DNA of 38,720 nucleotides from a virus. The position numbers and the translations under genes were made by a program. The stretch spans positions 1-38,720 of IMG/VR virus record IMGVR_UViG_3300009158_000099; one strand, written 5' to 3'. Numbering within the stretch: position 1 is the first letter of the stretch; each line of letters opens with the position of its first letter. Positions 19,701 to 24,943 of the stretch are shown one piece after another. The notes below the pieces were generated by a model. That model did not search any database. It worked only from the letters and a program-made list of their open reading frames with translations, and was not told the origin of the DNA.

Positions 19701-22110
19701 CAAGTTTATCATTCGTAAAAGTACAAGTGACGGTGCTACTGATATTAAATTTGACGATTATGATACTGCATTAAGCGGTGGCAATCTAGCATATACAACG
19801 GCATCTGGTATTGCTGCAGAAGATATTGTAGTCGACGGCGATGGATTTATAACCCCTATGACAAGTTTTGCACCGGACGAAGTTGTTCCTGGTCAGATAG
19901 TAGATGCAGTTGCTATTAAAGTATTTGACAAAGCTAGAAACAGTTCTGCAAATATTAATATCGATGCGTATATTGCAGATGGGGCATTAACACAATTTGA
20001 AATTTCTCAATTTGCTAATAGCACCGATGCAATCATAGTAAAACAATCAAATGCATTAACATCGACTGTAAAAACTGCGACTGCTGATTATGTTGTTGAT
20101 TATAAAAATAGAATTATAGAATTTATAACACCTCCTACTGCAACTGATACTATTACAATAATAAGCTTTGGGTTTAGCGGTGAGCATATTTTAGATATTA
20201 ATTATAAAGTCAGTGACGGAACCTTGCGTGAATTCAGTACAAATGCATTATGGGAACCGCAAGTTTCATCATTAATATACGTTAACGGAGAAGCAGTTAA
20301 TGCTGAATTGTTTAAAATACCATCGTCGTCTATGATAGGTTTTAGATTAGTAGAACTTCCCAAAGTTGGTGATGTAATTAATTATGTTATTGTTGACGGC
20401 ACTGAACAAACATTTTCGACTGTTAAAACTCAGAAGTTTCCTGCAACTGGTGTAATTGAGTATCCGTTGACAAATTTAGTTGGCAACTCGCTACCGCTTG
20501 AATCGAGTATGATTGTTAAAATTGGCCAAAATATTTTAAATTCACCTAATAATTCGTATTTTGAAATTAAAAATAATAAGTTAAATTATTCATTAGACAA
20601 GATAATACTTCCGCCGTACTCGGCAAATATTGAACACTTGTCAGTGTTTGCAAACGGAATACTGCTTGAAATTGGGATCGATTATATTGTTGATCTTAGT
20701 GGTATTACTATTAAAATTAATAAAAATACGTATTCAAGGTTTGTGGGTAAAACATTAACTGTTTCGGTTGCCGATGACACGGGCTATGTTTATATACCTG
20801 CAACAAGTATAACAGTCGCAACGCTTAGATTGTCACAAATTTATGATATTCCGTCAGTGATTGAAGTTACTACATTCTTTAAACACGATGTATTAGACAT
20901 GCACCGATCAAATTTAACAGTTATCCCGTCGGCAACCTTTGCTTTTGACTCGCTCGAGTATTATCAATGTACTGATGTTAAGACAGGTACGATTAATTTA
21001 GACCGCGCAGTTATTGACGATCGATATGTGTGGGTTATTCATAATGGTACGCTGTTAATTCCAAGCATTGATTTTAAACTTAACGACGATAAGACCAGTG
21101 TCAGGATATTTAAATTACCAGAATTAACTGATAATATTTCACTGATAACCTTTAGTAGTAATGTTGACAGACCTGCAATTTCTTATATGCAGTTTAAAGA
21201 CATGCTAAACAGAACACATTTTAAACGTTTAAATCTCAGCAAGCAAACATGGTTAGTTAAAGAGTTGTCGTTTAGAGATATAACAATAACTGTTAATGAT
21301 GCTAGCAATTTTGACCAACCAACGATTTCGTTAAATAAACCTGGAATTATTGAAATTAACGGTGAACGAATTGAATTTTTTACAGTCAATGGTAATGTGT
21401 TAGGACAATTACGTAGAGGTACGTTAGGAACTGGTACTCCTAAAGTTCATCCTGTGGGCGAATTTGTTCAAGAAATTAGTGCAAGTGAAACTATACCGTA
21501 CACCGACAGTGTAATTGTTGAACAACATATTTCAGATGGAACAAACATTGTTAATTTGACATTTGCACCGACAAAATCTACAGACATTTGGACTTACAGC
21601 TCAAATTTTGTTTCTTCAATTCCTCTTAGTTACGGACAGGCAAATGACATAGAAGTATTTGTGGGCGGTTATAGTAATACCGAATGGGTATCAGGTGTTA
21701 GTTATAGCATTGATGATGTGGTTATTTTTGGAAGTTATTCTTACCGTTGCAGTATTGCACACACTAGCGGACTTTCATTCGATACTGACAAATTAAATTG
21801 GGTATTTTTTATTGGGAATATTCGTTTAAAGAAAATACCGTATTCTGTTCATAATGTTAACACTCATTTAGAAAGTCCAGAGGGTGATATACAGTTTGAT
21901 GCAGATTTTGCAGTTGATGGCAATTTAAAACAACTTAGATTGACAAATAAACTAGAAGTAGGTACAAGAATTACAGTAGTCAAACGGGTAGGAAAATCAT
22001 GGGATAGTACAACATCGATATCAGATGAAGAAAGTAAAATTGCTAATTTTATAAAAGCAGTTCCTGGATCGTGGTACACACATGGCGCTGTTAACACAAA
22101 TGTTAATTAA
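7741..22110 (+). CDS. Giant modular virion structural protein (4789 aa) in the gp7/gp8 position
   Basis: An exceptionally long structural protein, starting on the last base of the gp6 stop codon with a GGGAG site upstream. The N-terminus (1-150: 'FLPRFYRTDANKKFLQATVN', 'EFYSWDPHINWDKFVNFQNY') is of a type I associate with large structural proteins of T4-like marine phages. Then come: a cupredoxin-like segment (about 160-270); Trp-rich conserved stretch (about 1105-1165, 'NLCPWEMLGLSEEPAWWVTL'); carbohydrate-binding-like modules (near 1433, 1562, 1744, 2235, 4649); a seven-bladed propeller-like region (about 2140-2690); GxGY repeats (3069-3124, 3432-3495); and beta-rich NG modules (696, 930, 3561, 4099, 4179, 4301, 4431). 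No transmembrane segment or signal peptide is evident. Position suggests a peripheral baseplate or fibre-carrying role comparable to gp7, but no homology to T4 gp7 is visible. The reading frame is intact throughout. Confidence 0.85.
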   Translation: MADSTNPIASDNLSATFLPRFYRTDANKKFLQATVNQLVQPGSVQKVSGYVGRQNSKATTHDDVFVDAANSARQQYQLEPGFVVKDPLNNTTFFKDYQDYINQISVFGGNVNNHARLNKQEFYSWDPHINWDKFVNFQNYYWLPNGPNTVNVHGNIQKVESTYTVVVENEGDNNEYLFTPNGLSRNPTLTLYRGQTYNFNITSPGNPFSFKTKRSTGFTDRYRTAGLDSAVEVGSITFTVPDTCPDVLYYVSETDIILGGVVQILDLNENSSLDIDTEFLGKKTYILKDGTPLSNGMKIAFVGNVSPAKYATGKYYVEGVGTAITLVSESDLEILTDYTLPETILFDSNPFDSKPFSDAISYASTPDYVVIDRASKDRNAWSRYNRWFHTDVIEISATINGITPTIDQSARAVRPIIEFDNNLKLFNFGTHAVTDIDLIDDFTTDAFSIIEGSAGYNVDGVNLANGHRILFTADTDNFVRNNIYRVEIVNLYTNNTDADGVPTSSQIHLVLDDTIEKYHSTLIHFGAKNQGKMYWFNGTDWKLGQQKTKLNQQPLFDIVDDTGISFSDTSKYSGSTFLGTPLFSYKIGSGKVDKNLGFALSYKNINNIGDIVFNFSLMTDSFQYEENSKITTKSTNVGFLVKTNYNNSFSYVNGWQICTSPNTQAAVRVYKNSTNLNNFKIDLYDDIATLNDLVVRVYVNGIRLDQSKWSIDTAVTTNNIPVKKTIVLANDLTPSDVLSIRTFSSQSINSNGYYEIPVNLQSNPFNKLISEFTLGEVIDHVTSIVDNLDSFKGNFPGASNIRDLGNISQFGTKFVQHSGPIGLSLYHITSSTKNIVRALEYSRDRYNEFKRGFIITATSLGIHTDPISFVNQIMREINKDIPKNSSFYFSDMVPYGASLKTSFTVLDYRIQRYSLANVFDLSELSNKAVGVYLNDEQLLHGKDYTFDSQGFVIITATKHNDDVITIYEYESTDGNFVPETPTKLGIWPKYEPKIYLDTTLITPCLMIQGHDGSQILAYGDYRDNLILELEKRIYNNIKVKYDPTIFDIGDVVPSYNRSNDYSLTEFNEVLAPSFYKWLANVDQDFTMPLNFNNSNPLTYNYIGQRALDNRLVPGYWRGVYRWMLDTDRPNLCPWEMLGLSEEPAWWVTLYGPAPYTADNLVMWDDVSNGLLKEPGKPAVKLEKYAKPFLINHIPVDSSGNVISPQASGLAFGTNVYLTDTNFKFGDVSPVESAWRRSSYYPFSVLIASMLLTPARTIGVLLDRSQIVRDLSGQIIYKASGLRISPADIVIPSTLSDNTRVQTAGLINYIVNYILSDTLKSLTEYRYDLTNITSQLCYRVGAFTSKEKFNLLLDSKNPISAGSVFVPQEDYEVILNTSSPIKKLSYSGVIITKINNGFSVKGYSKTQPYFKVFSPLNSGNTVTVGGISESYMVWSEFNTYSKDKVVQFKNNFFRVLETHDTTSVFDVKYYAKLSSLPVVGGRSAIFRTSWNKKEVVTYSYGSIFFDIQGVVDFLIGYGEYLKSQGFIFDEFNSELNRVANWGTSAREFLFWTSQNWSSSNDKWTEWSPGLLIKFNSIVRWKGEYYRAIRIVQPSLVFDPSFFEKLDGLSIVGSSVISLSPAAEKVAFSTHLSTVDDISNTFNDYEICGVDGRPVMFNFLNSFRADQSVSYSPKDNSAIYGAAFYLVQTEHVILINNLTMFNDTIFNPESGYKQDRIKVSGYVSSNWNGSLNVPGFIVDQGIVKEWNAWSDYAIGDVVKHKEFYYSANVAIAGTEKFDSSQWIKLDSKPKSALLANWTYKASQFEDFYSLDTGTFDSTQQKMAQHLIGYQKRQYLENIIQDDVSEYKFYQGMIIEKGTQNVFNKLFDVLSADNQESLTFFEEWAIRMGQYGANAAFENIEIILNEDKFITNPQGVELVNSINPKTDDFIIRQTPSDLYIKPVGYSSNPWPVANSSQFLRSAGHVRADEVQLTVKAIDDIATAAINSFTEGDYVWCTFEGMSWNVYRYTDPKIKVKNIVQVGQTVVLTINRSIRLPAGSYIGIKHQSTLNGFFKVILAKLNTITIKVPTTVEIEDPVVDLSSTILYTFNSRKASSINTADAILPRHIGNGELLWTDNSENNNWATWKYNTVYQPGQFFNPDPAFNLEYGRGIATSTAGDIIAVSTAAGFTYIFDRSNPTTEWVYRQQIFKPFIYPNDIDGNNINTQLANNVTMSNDGRWLVTSSPFASAAFSNYVGVFSEFTAYSLNNIVLYNNLHYQAIVTTVSAKQYPSLHLDKWKKVPYIPVDLAAQTSSLLEQGVISLYEKDSNNIYQLVDSIVSPQPVNFEHFGSNIAFAGNSLLIKADGQDGKTKLYNLTYGTSFVATSSFDPNGSIGTKLVLTSIANIEVGMAIVGTGFVDGQTVTEILANNTINLSAAPTKELLGTYQFTKTEWKFNLQNTLTDDISLSHFGETIVSTIDGRVLAVSAPTPAGSTGNVYIYAAGGTGFTLVQTLGTAENINRFGTGVTISNTGTYLAISAMYNNETAILPTAGTVLIYKNSGTAGSFEYFQTLTNVSPEAFQAFGSKLYFTNDFTTLVVYSENADSYDDQTFDLDTTTFDLQSTLFRDLNFDCGRVDIYDRYDATWTFSESITTPAHINDGYGRAIAVNNHSVLVGAPYSTNGYERSGNVYEFINISKLKSWVKIHEESDKPDVFKIKQAFLYNTRTLKLLTYLDILDPIQGKNPGTADQEVKYRLYYDPAIYSTGTAASVNIDEGIAWTTVQVGQLWWDLTTAKFIDSYDTDVVYRNNTWCTLAVGASIDIYEWVESKYKPSDWDLLADTEEGLALDISGTTLYGDTAYSVKTRFDTISKTKKFTYYYWVKNKKTVPDNNSRRISAYEVSSLISNPRGNGYKFLALTGTNSFSLINVKDLLDDDNVALSIEYWTVDKTDQNIHTEWKLINSDSSTSIPATIEQKWIDSLCGKDVNNRDVPDMSLPIKLRYGIESRPRQGMFVNRFEALKQYIEQVNIVLGKNLIVDSCDITSLYLYDQVPNVIHGKYDQIIDTYEELRFILIKSYKKPELLPIIVDGKITGVEIIDSGRGYLVAPTIEVVGNGINAVVGTTINAAGRIISCEVVNSGEGYNDNTTLIVRNYSVLLLTDSQSNNVWSIYSYQPETLSWSKVISQSYDVRKYWNTVDWYASGYNQFNQITHVVDTYADLNSVSALVGETVKIRTTSSGNWVLLEKFANTDSINWTQSYKVIGSQNGTIQLSSTLYKYTSTDVGFDGIRFDGGVYDNSAAVELRLILDTIKKNILINELKSEYLNLFFSTVRYVLSEQAYVDWIFKTSFVKANHNVGSLRQLVTYKNDNLQNFEDYVSEVKPYRTQIREYVSVFSKVENTQSAISDFDLPVVYNAASKQIAPIATKLVANDELVTSNSAINEYPWKFWLDNLGFSIISLEIVDSGSGYISAPIVTILNQHGTSATARAFITNGKVSRIILLTKGKGYRSAPTVTLDGGLNIGGSPARAVAIIGNSVIRSNLIKMKFDRLTQTYFITQLQETETFVGSGSRAQFSLTWAPDIRVGTSTVMVNGLAVLKDSYVLKIIKLTSRGYTSYQGSLIFNTPPAINSKISITYLKNWNLLNAADRAHFYYNPTSGQLGNDLAQLMGGIDYGGVIVNGLGFEFNQGWDGSPYFSDKWDSVDQSFDDYSVTVAADTYTITLPYVPAQGTYLNVYHVQSATETFNSNGTDLIYYFSNEIATPTVTIVKSTVTLPKVIATKNAVGVTTLSVNTTVGIEIGDVVSDSSQTFWTTKVTMTHTNSVTNVIFVSSTENMSIDTPLLFSGKGFGGIVSGVYYVKTIVSETSLTISSSIGGAVFDIQPGVDNTTVSVGAMGIVFGTFNSNTTVVSIDNDTDITLNQMIYADIATATTIKFTRVLTTANNIFMITDGQIELKVPVTLASDIIISGYRPAIRLDDPNYNTPLQTNDNAIMQTISASGTSDIVTIPNSLTVADGDKFIIRKSTSDGATDIKFDDYDTALSGGNLAYTTASGIAAEDIVVDGDGFITPMTSFAPDEVVPGQIVDAVAIKVFDKARNSSANINIDAYIADGALTQFEISQFANSTDAIIVKQSNALTSTVKTATADYVVDYKNRIIEFITPPTATDTITIISFGFSGEHILDINYKVSDGTLREFSTNALWEPQVSSLIYVNGEAVNAELFKIPSSSMIGFRLVELPKVGDVINYVIVDGTEQTFSTVKTQKFPATGVIEYPLTNLVGNSLPLESSMIVKIGQNILNSPNNSYFEIKNNKLNYSLDKIILPPYSANIEHLSVFANGILLEIGIDYIVDLSGITIKINKNTYSRFVGKTLTVSVADDTGYVYIPATSITVATLRLSQIYDIPSVIEVTTFFKHDVLDMHRSNLTVIPSATFAFDSLEYYQCTDVKTGTINLDRAVIDDRYVWVIHNGTLLIPSIDFKLNDDKTSVRIFKLPELTDNISLITFSSNVDRPAISYMQFKDMLNRTHFKRLNLSKQTWLVKELSFRDITITVNDASNFDQPTISLNKPGIIEINGERIEFFTVNGNVLGQLRRGTLGTGTPKVHPVGEFVQEISASETIPYTDSVIVEQHISDGTNIVNLTFAPTKSTDIWTYSSNFVSSIPLSYGQANDIEVFVGGYSNTEWVSGVSYSIDDVVIFGSYSYRCSIAHTSGLSFDTDKLNWVFFIGNIRLKKIPYSVHNVNTHLESPEGDIQFDADFAVDGNLKQLRLTNKLEVGTRITVVKRVGKSWDSTTSISDEESKIANFIKAVPGSWYTHGAVNTNVN
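8218..8550 (+). other. Cupredoxin-like segment within the giant protein
   Basis: Residues about 160-270 read 'NPTLTLYRGQTYNFNITSPG', then 'GSITFTVPDTCPDVLYYVSE'. This is the strand order seen in cupredoxin-like extracellular domains: a Gly-Gln-Thr-Tyr strand, a Pro-containing turn, then 'ITFTVP...LYY'. The copper ligands of true cupredoxins (paired His, Cys, Met) are not obvious: there is a single Cys and no His in the expected place. A structural rather than redox role is therefore likely. Assignment is by pattern only. Confidence 0.45.
12034..13107 (+). repeat. Three carbohydrate-binding-module-like repeats in the giant protein
   Basis: Three segments share the pattern W-x(4)-Y-x(4)-V-x(7-8)-Y/F-x-A/V. 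They are residues about 1433-1475 ('WSEFNTYSKDKVVQFKNNFF'), 1562-1602 ('WSPGLLIKFNSIVRWKGEYY') and 1744-1787 ('WSDYAIGDVVKHKEFYYSAN', ending in 'QWIKL'). The pattern resembles the CBM5/12 chitin-binding fold, in which exposed aromatics contact polysaccharide. Two more copies lie at residues 2235 and 4649. The resemblance is by eye; copies are diverged, so they are not recent duplications. Confidence 0.55.
14174..15790 (+). repeat. Seven-bladed beta-propeller-like region with two inserted modules
   Basis: Seven successive motifs of the form (F/Y)G-x-x-(I/V)-x(5)-DG-x-x-L-x-(V/I)-(S/G)-A followed by a 'VYIY/ISLY/VLIY' strand can be read: 'YGRGIATSTAGDIIAVS', 'VTMSNDGRWLVTS', 'FGSNIAFAGNSLLI', 'FGETIVSTIDGRVLAVSA', 'FGTGVTISNTGTYLAISA', 'FGSKLYFTNDFTTLVVYS' and 'YGRAIAVNNHSVLVGA'. 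This is an FG-GAP/integrin-alpha-like propeller pattern at residues about 2145-2683. A carbohydrate-binding-like module (about 2235-2274) interrupts blade 2, and a separate module (about 2355-2423) interrupts blade 3. Confidence 0.6.
21670..21819 (+). other. Carbohydrate-binding-like module inserted in the C-terminal domain of the giant protein
   Basis: Residues about 4644-4693 ('WVSGVSYSIDDVVIFGSYSY', closing with 'NWVFF') repeat the aromatic pattern of the other carbohydrate-binding-like modules. The flanking sequence, 'DIEVFVGG' before and 'IRLKKIPYSVHN' after, reads as one continuous beta module of the NG type if this segment is removed. It therefore looks like a domain insertion into a loop of a pre-existing fold. 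Confidence 0.55.
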
Positions 22111-22130
22111 ACTAGCAGATAATAGAACAT

Positions 22131-22138
22131 GATAAATA
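22131..22138 (+). promoter_or_regulatory. T4-type late promoter box upstream of the 202-aa structural gene
   Basis: GATAAATA matches TATAAATA at seven of eight positions. It sits in the 48-base gap after the giant gene, about 21 bases before the next ATG, the same spacing as the box upstream of gp6. It would start a transcript for the 202-aa protein and the fibre genes after it. Confidence 0.6.
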
Positions 22139-22158
22139 TACGATAAAGAGAGATCACT

Positions 22159-22767
22159 ATGCAAAGTAAAGAGTTAACAGGGATTCATGTTGAGGGGCAC
22201 CTTAAAATATTTGATCCTAATACAAAAGAAATTTTTGTGAATAAACGCAATGCAATTCATTATGAAAATATAAGCATTGCATTGGCACAAAGTTTAGCTA
22301 ACAGTGGACAAGGTTTTATTTACGAGATGGGGTTTGGAAATGGCGGCACTGCTATTGACCCGACGGGAATTATCACGTACTTAACTCCGAACAGCGCAGG
22401 GTCAAATGCAAGTTTGTATAATCAAACATTTGCAAAAGTTGTTGATGATCGTTCGAGTAACAACATTGATCCTACTAGAAATTTTATAGAAACACGACAT
22501 GTAACTGGTACTAATTATACAGATGTATTTGTTACGTGTTTACTAGACTATGGCGAACCTACTGGTCAGGATGCATACGATACTGCTACTGATGGTAGCA
22601 GTTTGTTTATTTTTGATGAACTTGGGTTAAAATCATATAGCACTACTGGTGATAGTATGCTAATTACTCATGTTATTTTTCACCCAGTTCAAAAATCATT
22701 GAATAGATTGATACAGATTGATTATACAGTTCGTATTCAAAGTCTTACTGGCTTAGCGGGAGTTTAA
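22159..22767 (+). CDS. Conserved structural protein, possible baseplate-fibre connector
   Basis: A 202-residue protein without a recognised enzymatic motif. It begins 'MQSKELTGIHVEGHLKIFDP' and has a helical stretch ('ENISIALAQSLANSG') and beta-rich rest ('FIYEMGFGNGGTAIDPTGII', 'THVIFHPVQKSLNRLIQIDY'). The strand pattern fits an appended wedge or fibre-attachment protein. It lies between the giant structural protein and the fibre genes, has its own late promoter box and AGAGAG ribosome binding site, and ends two bases before the first fibre gene, so co-translation is likely. I have seen similar open reading frames in T4-like marine phages annotated only as structural. Equivalence to T4 gp8 or gp9 is a guess. 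Confidence 0.6.
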   Translation: MQSKELTGIHVEGHLKIFDPNTKEIFVNKRNAIHYENISIALAQSLANSGQGFIYEMGFGNGGTAIDPTGIITYLTPNSAGSNASLYNQTFAKVVDDRSSNNIDPTRNFIETRHVTGTNYTDVFVTCLLDYGEPTGQDAYDTATDGSSLFIFDELGLKSYSTTGDSMLITHVIFHPVQKSLNRLIQIDYTVRIQSLTGLAGV

Positions 22768-22768
22768 A

Positions 22769-24943
22769 ATGTCATATCAAGTTAAATTTACTGAATTAAC
22801 TAACCCTGCAAAACCAGCATTAACAGTTGACGACCAATCGCTTAATACCCAAACTAGTTTGACTTTTGTTGGGAAAAATTATGCAGGATACGGTACTGTT
22901 TTTGCAGAAAATTTTTTACATATTCTTGAAAATTTTGCAAAAAATGTTCCACCGGCAAATCCTATCGAAGGACAGCTATGGTATGATAATTCTGCAGGTA
23001 TTAATCTTCTTAAAGTGTACGACGGTACTACCTGGTCGCCTGCCGGGTCTGTAAAAAAAGCAACAACTGCACCATTAGTTGCAAATAGTAACAGTGGTGA
23101 TTTATGGGTCGATACTGTTAATCAACAATTGTATATATTTTCAGGATCGACATGGTTATTAGTTGGACCCCAGTTTAGCGCAGGGTTAAAAACAGGTCCC
23201 GATATTGAAATTATTACAGACATTAACAACAATGAATATTCGGTAATAACGCTGTTTTCACAAAATAATCGAATTGCAATTGTAAGTAAAACTTCTTTTA
23301 CACCAAAAACCGTAATTATTGGATTTCCGATTATTAATCAAGGGATTAACCTAAGCACAGTTGATAGTGATTCGCTAATAACACCGACAAAATTTTGGGG
23401 AACATCAACTAATGCAGACGCATTGATAGTTAATAATGTATCAGTTAAGTCTACAAACTTTGTGAGGACTGATGTTACTACTCCTCTTGACGTTCCTCTT
23501 AGTGTCAGGGCAGACGCAGGTATTAGTCTAGGTAGTGATTTAAGTTTTAATATTTCGAATGACACTACTAGTACTAGTTTATTTTCAAAAACGTCCGGAA
23601 AAAGTATTGATATTAGGGTTAATGATAATTCAGTAGTTACAACTGCAATGTATATAAAATCAAATACATACATCGGAGTAGGACCAAATAATAACGATCC
23701 ACAGGAAGTGTTAGACGTTATCGGAAACATTGCAGTTAGCAGTAATATTATTGTTTCAGGGACTACTGATGCAACTTCAACAGGTACTGGCAGTATTATA
23801 ACAGCAGGCGGCTTGTCGGTTGCAAAACAATCGAGATTTAATGGATCGGTTACTTTTTCCGGTAATGTAATTCTTAATAATTTAAATTCTAATAATGATC
23901 CAATTGGCGGTAGCGTAATCCTTCCGGGGTATACTAATTCAGCATCACTTTTGCCCTTATACGATATCGGCTCTGCAACTCGTAAATTTAGAAACATCTA
24001 CGCACAATCAGTCGGTGATGCAACATCTACATTTCAAGGAACATTTACTGGAAATTTTTTAGGATCACTTAGTGGAACCGCAAGCGCACTGGCAAGTCCA
24101 ACAGTTTTTAATTTAACAGGCGACGTAGAAAGTAACAGCATTAGTTTTAACGGCCAATCGCAAACAGGGACTGAAACATTTGTTACTACAATCAGCCAAT
24201 CTATTATTACTGAAAAAGACTTGGTGTCTACAACCTCGTTGACCGACCAGCTTTTAATATATCGAAGCGGTACAAATGGCGGGCTGAAGCGAACAACTAA
24301 ATCAGCATTATTATCGCAAGTTCCGTTTGTTCCGGTTGGTGCAATTTTTCCATTTGCCGGTGATACTATTCCAGCAGGTTATTTGTTGTGTGACGGCAGC
24401 GAAGTAAAGCAATCAACATACATTGAATTATTTAATGTGATTGGCATCAAATATCGCGATATTACTTTATTATTAGGTGCAGGTACGTTTGCATTACCTG
24501 ATCTAAGAGGTCGTTTCCCTTTAGGGCGTGACAACATGGATAATAATTTAACTGTAACCACTGGCGACGGTACAGAAATTAATGCAGGCGGTCGACGAAA
24601 TGGCGGTTTTAATTCATCTGATTCGGCAAATCGAGTATCAGACGCATCGGCAGATATAACAGGTGCAGGATCTGGTGCTGATTCGAGGTCGTTATCGATT
24701 TCAAATCTTCCTGAACATGGTCACAAATTATCAAACGACACTGCTGACTATTATGCAGGTAGTATTGCAGGTGGGTCACTTACTGATGTAAATGGTGTTG
24801 TTGGCGCAAGTTTTGCAGCAGGTGCTGCAGGGCGCGGCGTTAGCCGTACAGGTGGAGTTGATACGCCTTCGTTAGGTACATCTTTTACTACGATGAATCC
24901 ATATCAAACTATTAATTATATAATTTTTACTGGTGTATTATAA
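22769..24943 (+). CDS. Tail fibre protein with phage tail collar domain (gp12-like tip)
   Basis: A 724-residue fibre. Residues 1-135 are an attachment domain shared with the next two genes ('FVGKNYAGYGTVFAENFLHI', 'GQLWYDN', 'GDLWVDTVNQQLYIFSGS'). Residues about 136-520 are beta-rich shaft. Residues 523-590 are a phage tail collar domain ('VGAIFPFAGDTIPAGYLLCD', 'FALPDLRGRFPLGRD'). The end contains 'LPEHGHKL', whose HGH resembles the His-x-His metal site of T4 gp12-like tips, and closes with 'MNPYQTINYIIFTG', typical of collar-containing receptor-binding fibres. It is the best candidate for the short-fibre, irreversible-binding function. The GGAG site is within the preceding gene's end, and its stop overlaps the next start (TAATG). 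Confidence 0.85.
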   Translation: MSYQVKFTELTNPAKPALTVDDQSLNTQTSLTFVGKNYAGYGTVFAENFLHILENFAKNVPPANPIEGQLWYDNSAGINLLKVYDGTTWSPAGSVKKATTAPLVANSNSGDLWVDTVNQQLYIFSGSTWLLVGPQFSAGLKTGPDIEIITDINNNEYSVITLFSQNNRIAIVSKTSFTPKTVIIGFPIINQGINLSTVDSDSLITPTKFWGTSTNADALIVNNVSVKSTNFVRTDVTTPLDVPLSVRADAGISLGSDLSFNISNDTTSTSLFSKTSGKSIDIRVNDNSVVTTAMYIKSNTYIGVGPNNNDPQEVLDVIGNIAVSSNIIVSGTTDATSTGTGSIITAGGLSVAKQSRFNGSVTFSGNVILNNLNSNNDPIGGSVILPGYTNSASLLPLYDIGSATRKFRNIYAQSVGDATSTFQGTFTGNFLGSLSGTASALASPTVFNLTGDVESNSISFNGQSQTGTETFVTTISQSIITEKDLVSTTSLTDQLLIYRSGTNGGLKRTTKSALLSQVPFVPVGAIFPFAGDTIPAGYLLCDGSEVKQSTYIELFNVIGIKYRDITLLLGAGTFALPDLRGRFPLGRDNMDNNLTVTTGDGTEINAGGRRNGGFNSSDSANRVSDASADITGAGSGADSRSLSISNLPEHGHKLSNDTADYYAGSIAGGSLTDVNGVVGASFAAGAAGRGVSRTGGVDTPSLGTSFTTMNPYQTINYIIFTGVL

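Noticed and set aside
22091-22106. A six-base stem (TTAACA/TGTTAA) at the end of the giant gene
   Set aside because: It is short, AT-rich and within coding sequence, and no T run follows. It is expected by chance and is not a terminator.
23338-23997. A 219-aa open frame on the minus strand within the first fibre gene
   Set aside because: It lies fully inside a well-supported + strand gene, has no recognisable domain or start signals, and its codon pattern mirrors the sense strand. It is a shadow frame.
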